Shown piece after piece: positions 63,546 to 64,000 of a stretch of 64,000 nucleotides of DNA; position 1 is the first letter of the stretch; each line of letters begins with the position of its first letter. The notes beneath the pieces are model-generated. The model was not told the DNA's origin and did no database searches. It saw nothing but the letters and a program-made list of their open reading frames with translations. The DNA comes from Geotrypetes seraphini (taxonomy: Eukaryota; Chordata; Amphibia; Gymnophiona; Dermophiidae): assembly GCF_902459505.1 (NCBI RefSeq), contig NC_047095.1:116003380-116067379 (forward strand), in the 5' to 3' direction. A program made the position numbers and the translations under genes.

Positions 63546-63744
63546 GACTAGGGGAGACACTCAATGAGGTTACATGGAAATACCTTTAACACAAATAAGA
63601 AGAAAAACAAGGTGAAGGGGCTAGGCACTGGGAAGGGCATGATGCTGTAGGAGAAGAGACCATTGTGTGGAAGGGGGAAGAGGGAAAAAGAAGGCAGGAA
63701 GTGGCCTGGAGGATGAGGAATAGAGAAGGGCCATAGTTAAGGTT

Positions 63745-64000
63745 GCCAAGTAACATAGTAACATAGTAGATGACGGCAGATAAAGACCCGAATGGTCCAT
63801 CCAGTCTGCCCAACCTGATTCAATTTAAATTTTTTATTTTATTTTATTTTTTTAAATTTTTCTTCTTAGCTATTTCTGGGCAAGAATCCAAAGCTTTACC
63901 CGGTACTGTGCTTGGGTTCCAACTGCCAAAATCTCTGTTAAGACTTACTCCAGCCCATCTACACCCTCCCAGCCATTGAAGCCCTCCCCTGCCCATCCTC
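63745..64000 (-). mobile_element. CR1-type 3' UTR repeat, runs off the window
   Basis: agtaacatagtagatgacgg ... ggtccatccagtctgccca ... ccagccattgaagccctccc, the uninterrupted equivalent of 14023-14700. Confidence 0.75.

Overview
This looks like a window from a large, repeat-rich vertebrate genome, most likely an amphibian and probably a caecilian. That assignment rests on the two genes being vertebrate and on repeat families I associate with caecilians: palindromic hAT MITEs, CR1 tails, and repeats carrying the 'catagtagatgacggc' motif. It is an inference from memory, not a database match. Coding exons make up only a few per cent of the window.

Two host genes can be reconstructed exon by exon with consistent splice phases. 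The first is on the + strand at 6420-27818. It is a secreted CCN-family (CYR61/CTGF/NOV-type) matricellular gene of 8 coding exons encoding 520 aa. The order is signal peptide, IGFBP, VWC-1 plus hinge, VWC-2 plus hinge, TSP1, CT cystine knot. It carries two complete VWC modules where the classical family has one, and each VWC is split by a phase-1 intron at the same place. The second gene is on the - strand at 60546-35334. It is clic1 (chloride intracellular channel 1), six coding exons of 39, 110, 126, 107, 182 and 162 nt, encoding 241 aa, the length of human CLIC1. The two genes converge tail to tail about 7.5 kb apart.

The rest is layered transposon debris. hAT-type elements dominate. Many are near-perfect hairpins with 8-bp target duplications, including a tandem dimer and a trimer with fossil target-site spacers. 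Other elements are Helitrons (one with its empty site still visible elsewhere in the window), CR1 and L1-like LINE 3' ends, tRNA-derived SINEs, a mariner relic, Harbinger-like and CCGTATTTTC-type palindromic elements, and one probable solo LTR. Several tandem arrays (154-bp, 215-bp, about 30-bp and about 294-bp units) grew inside these elements.

Layout: 1-6.4 kb, repeats; 6.4-27.8 kb, the CCN gene with repeat-filled introns; 27.8-35.3 kb, intergenic repeats; 35.3-60.5 kb, clic1, whose first intron (about 16.6 kb) holds most of the sequence; 60.5-64 kb, upstream of clic1, repeats only. No tRNA or rRNA genes or CRISPR arrays were seen.
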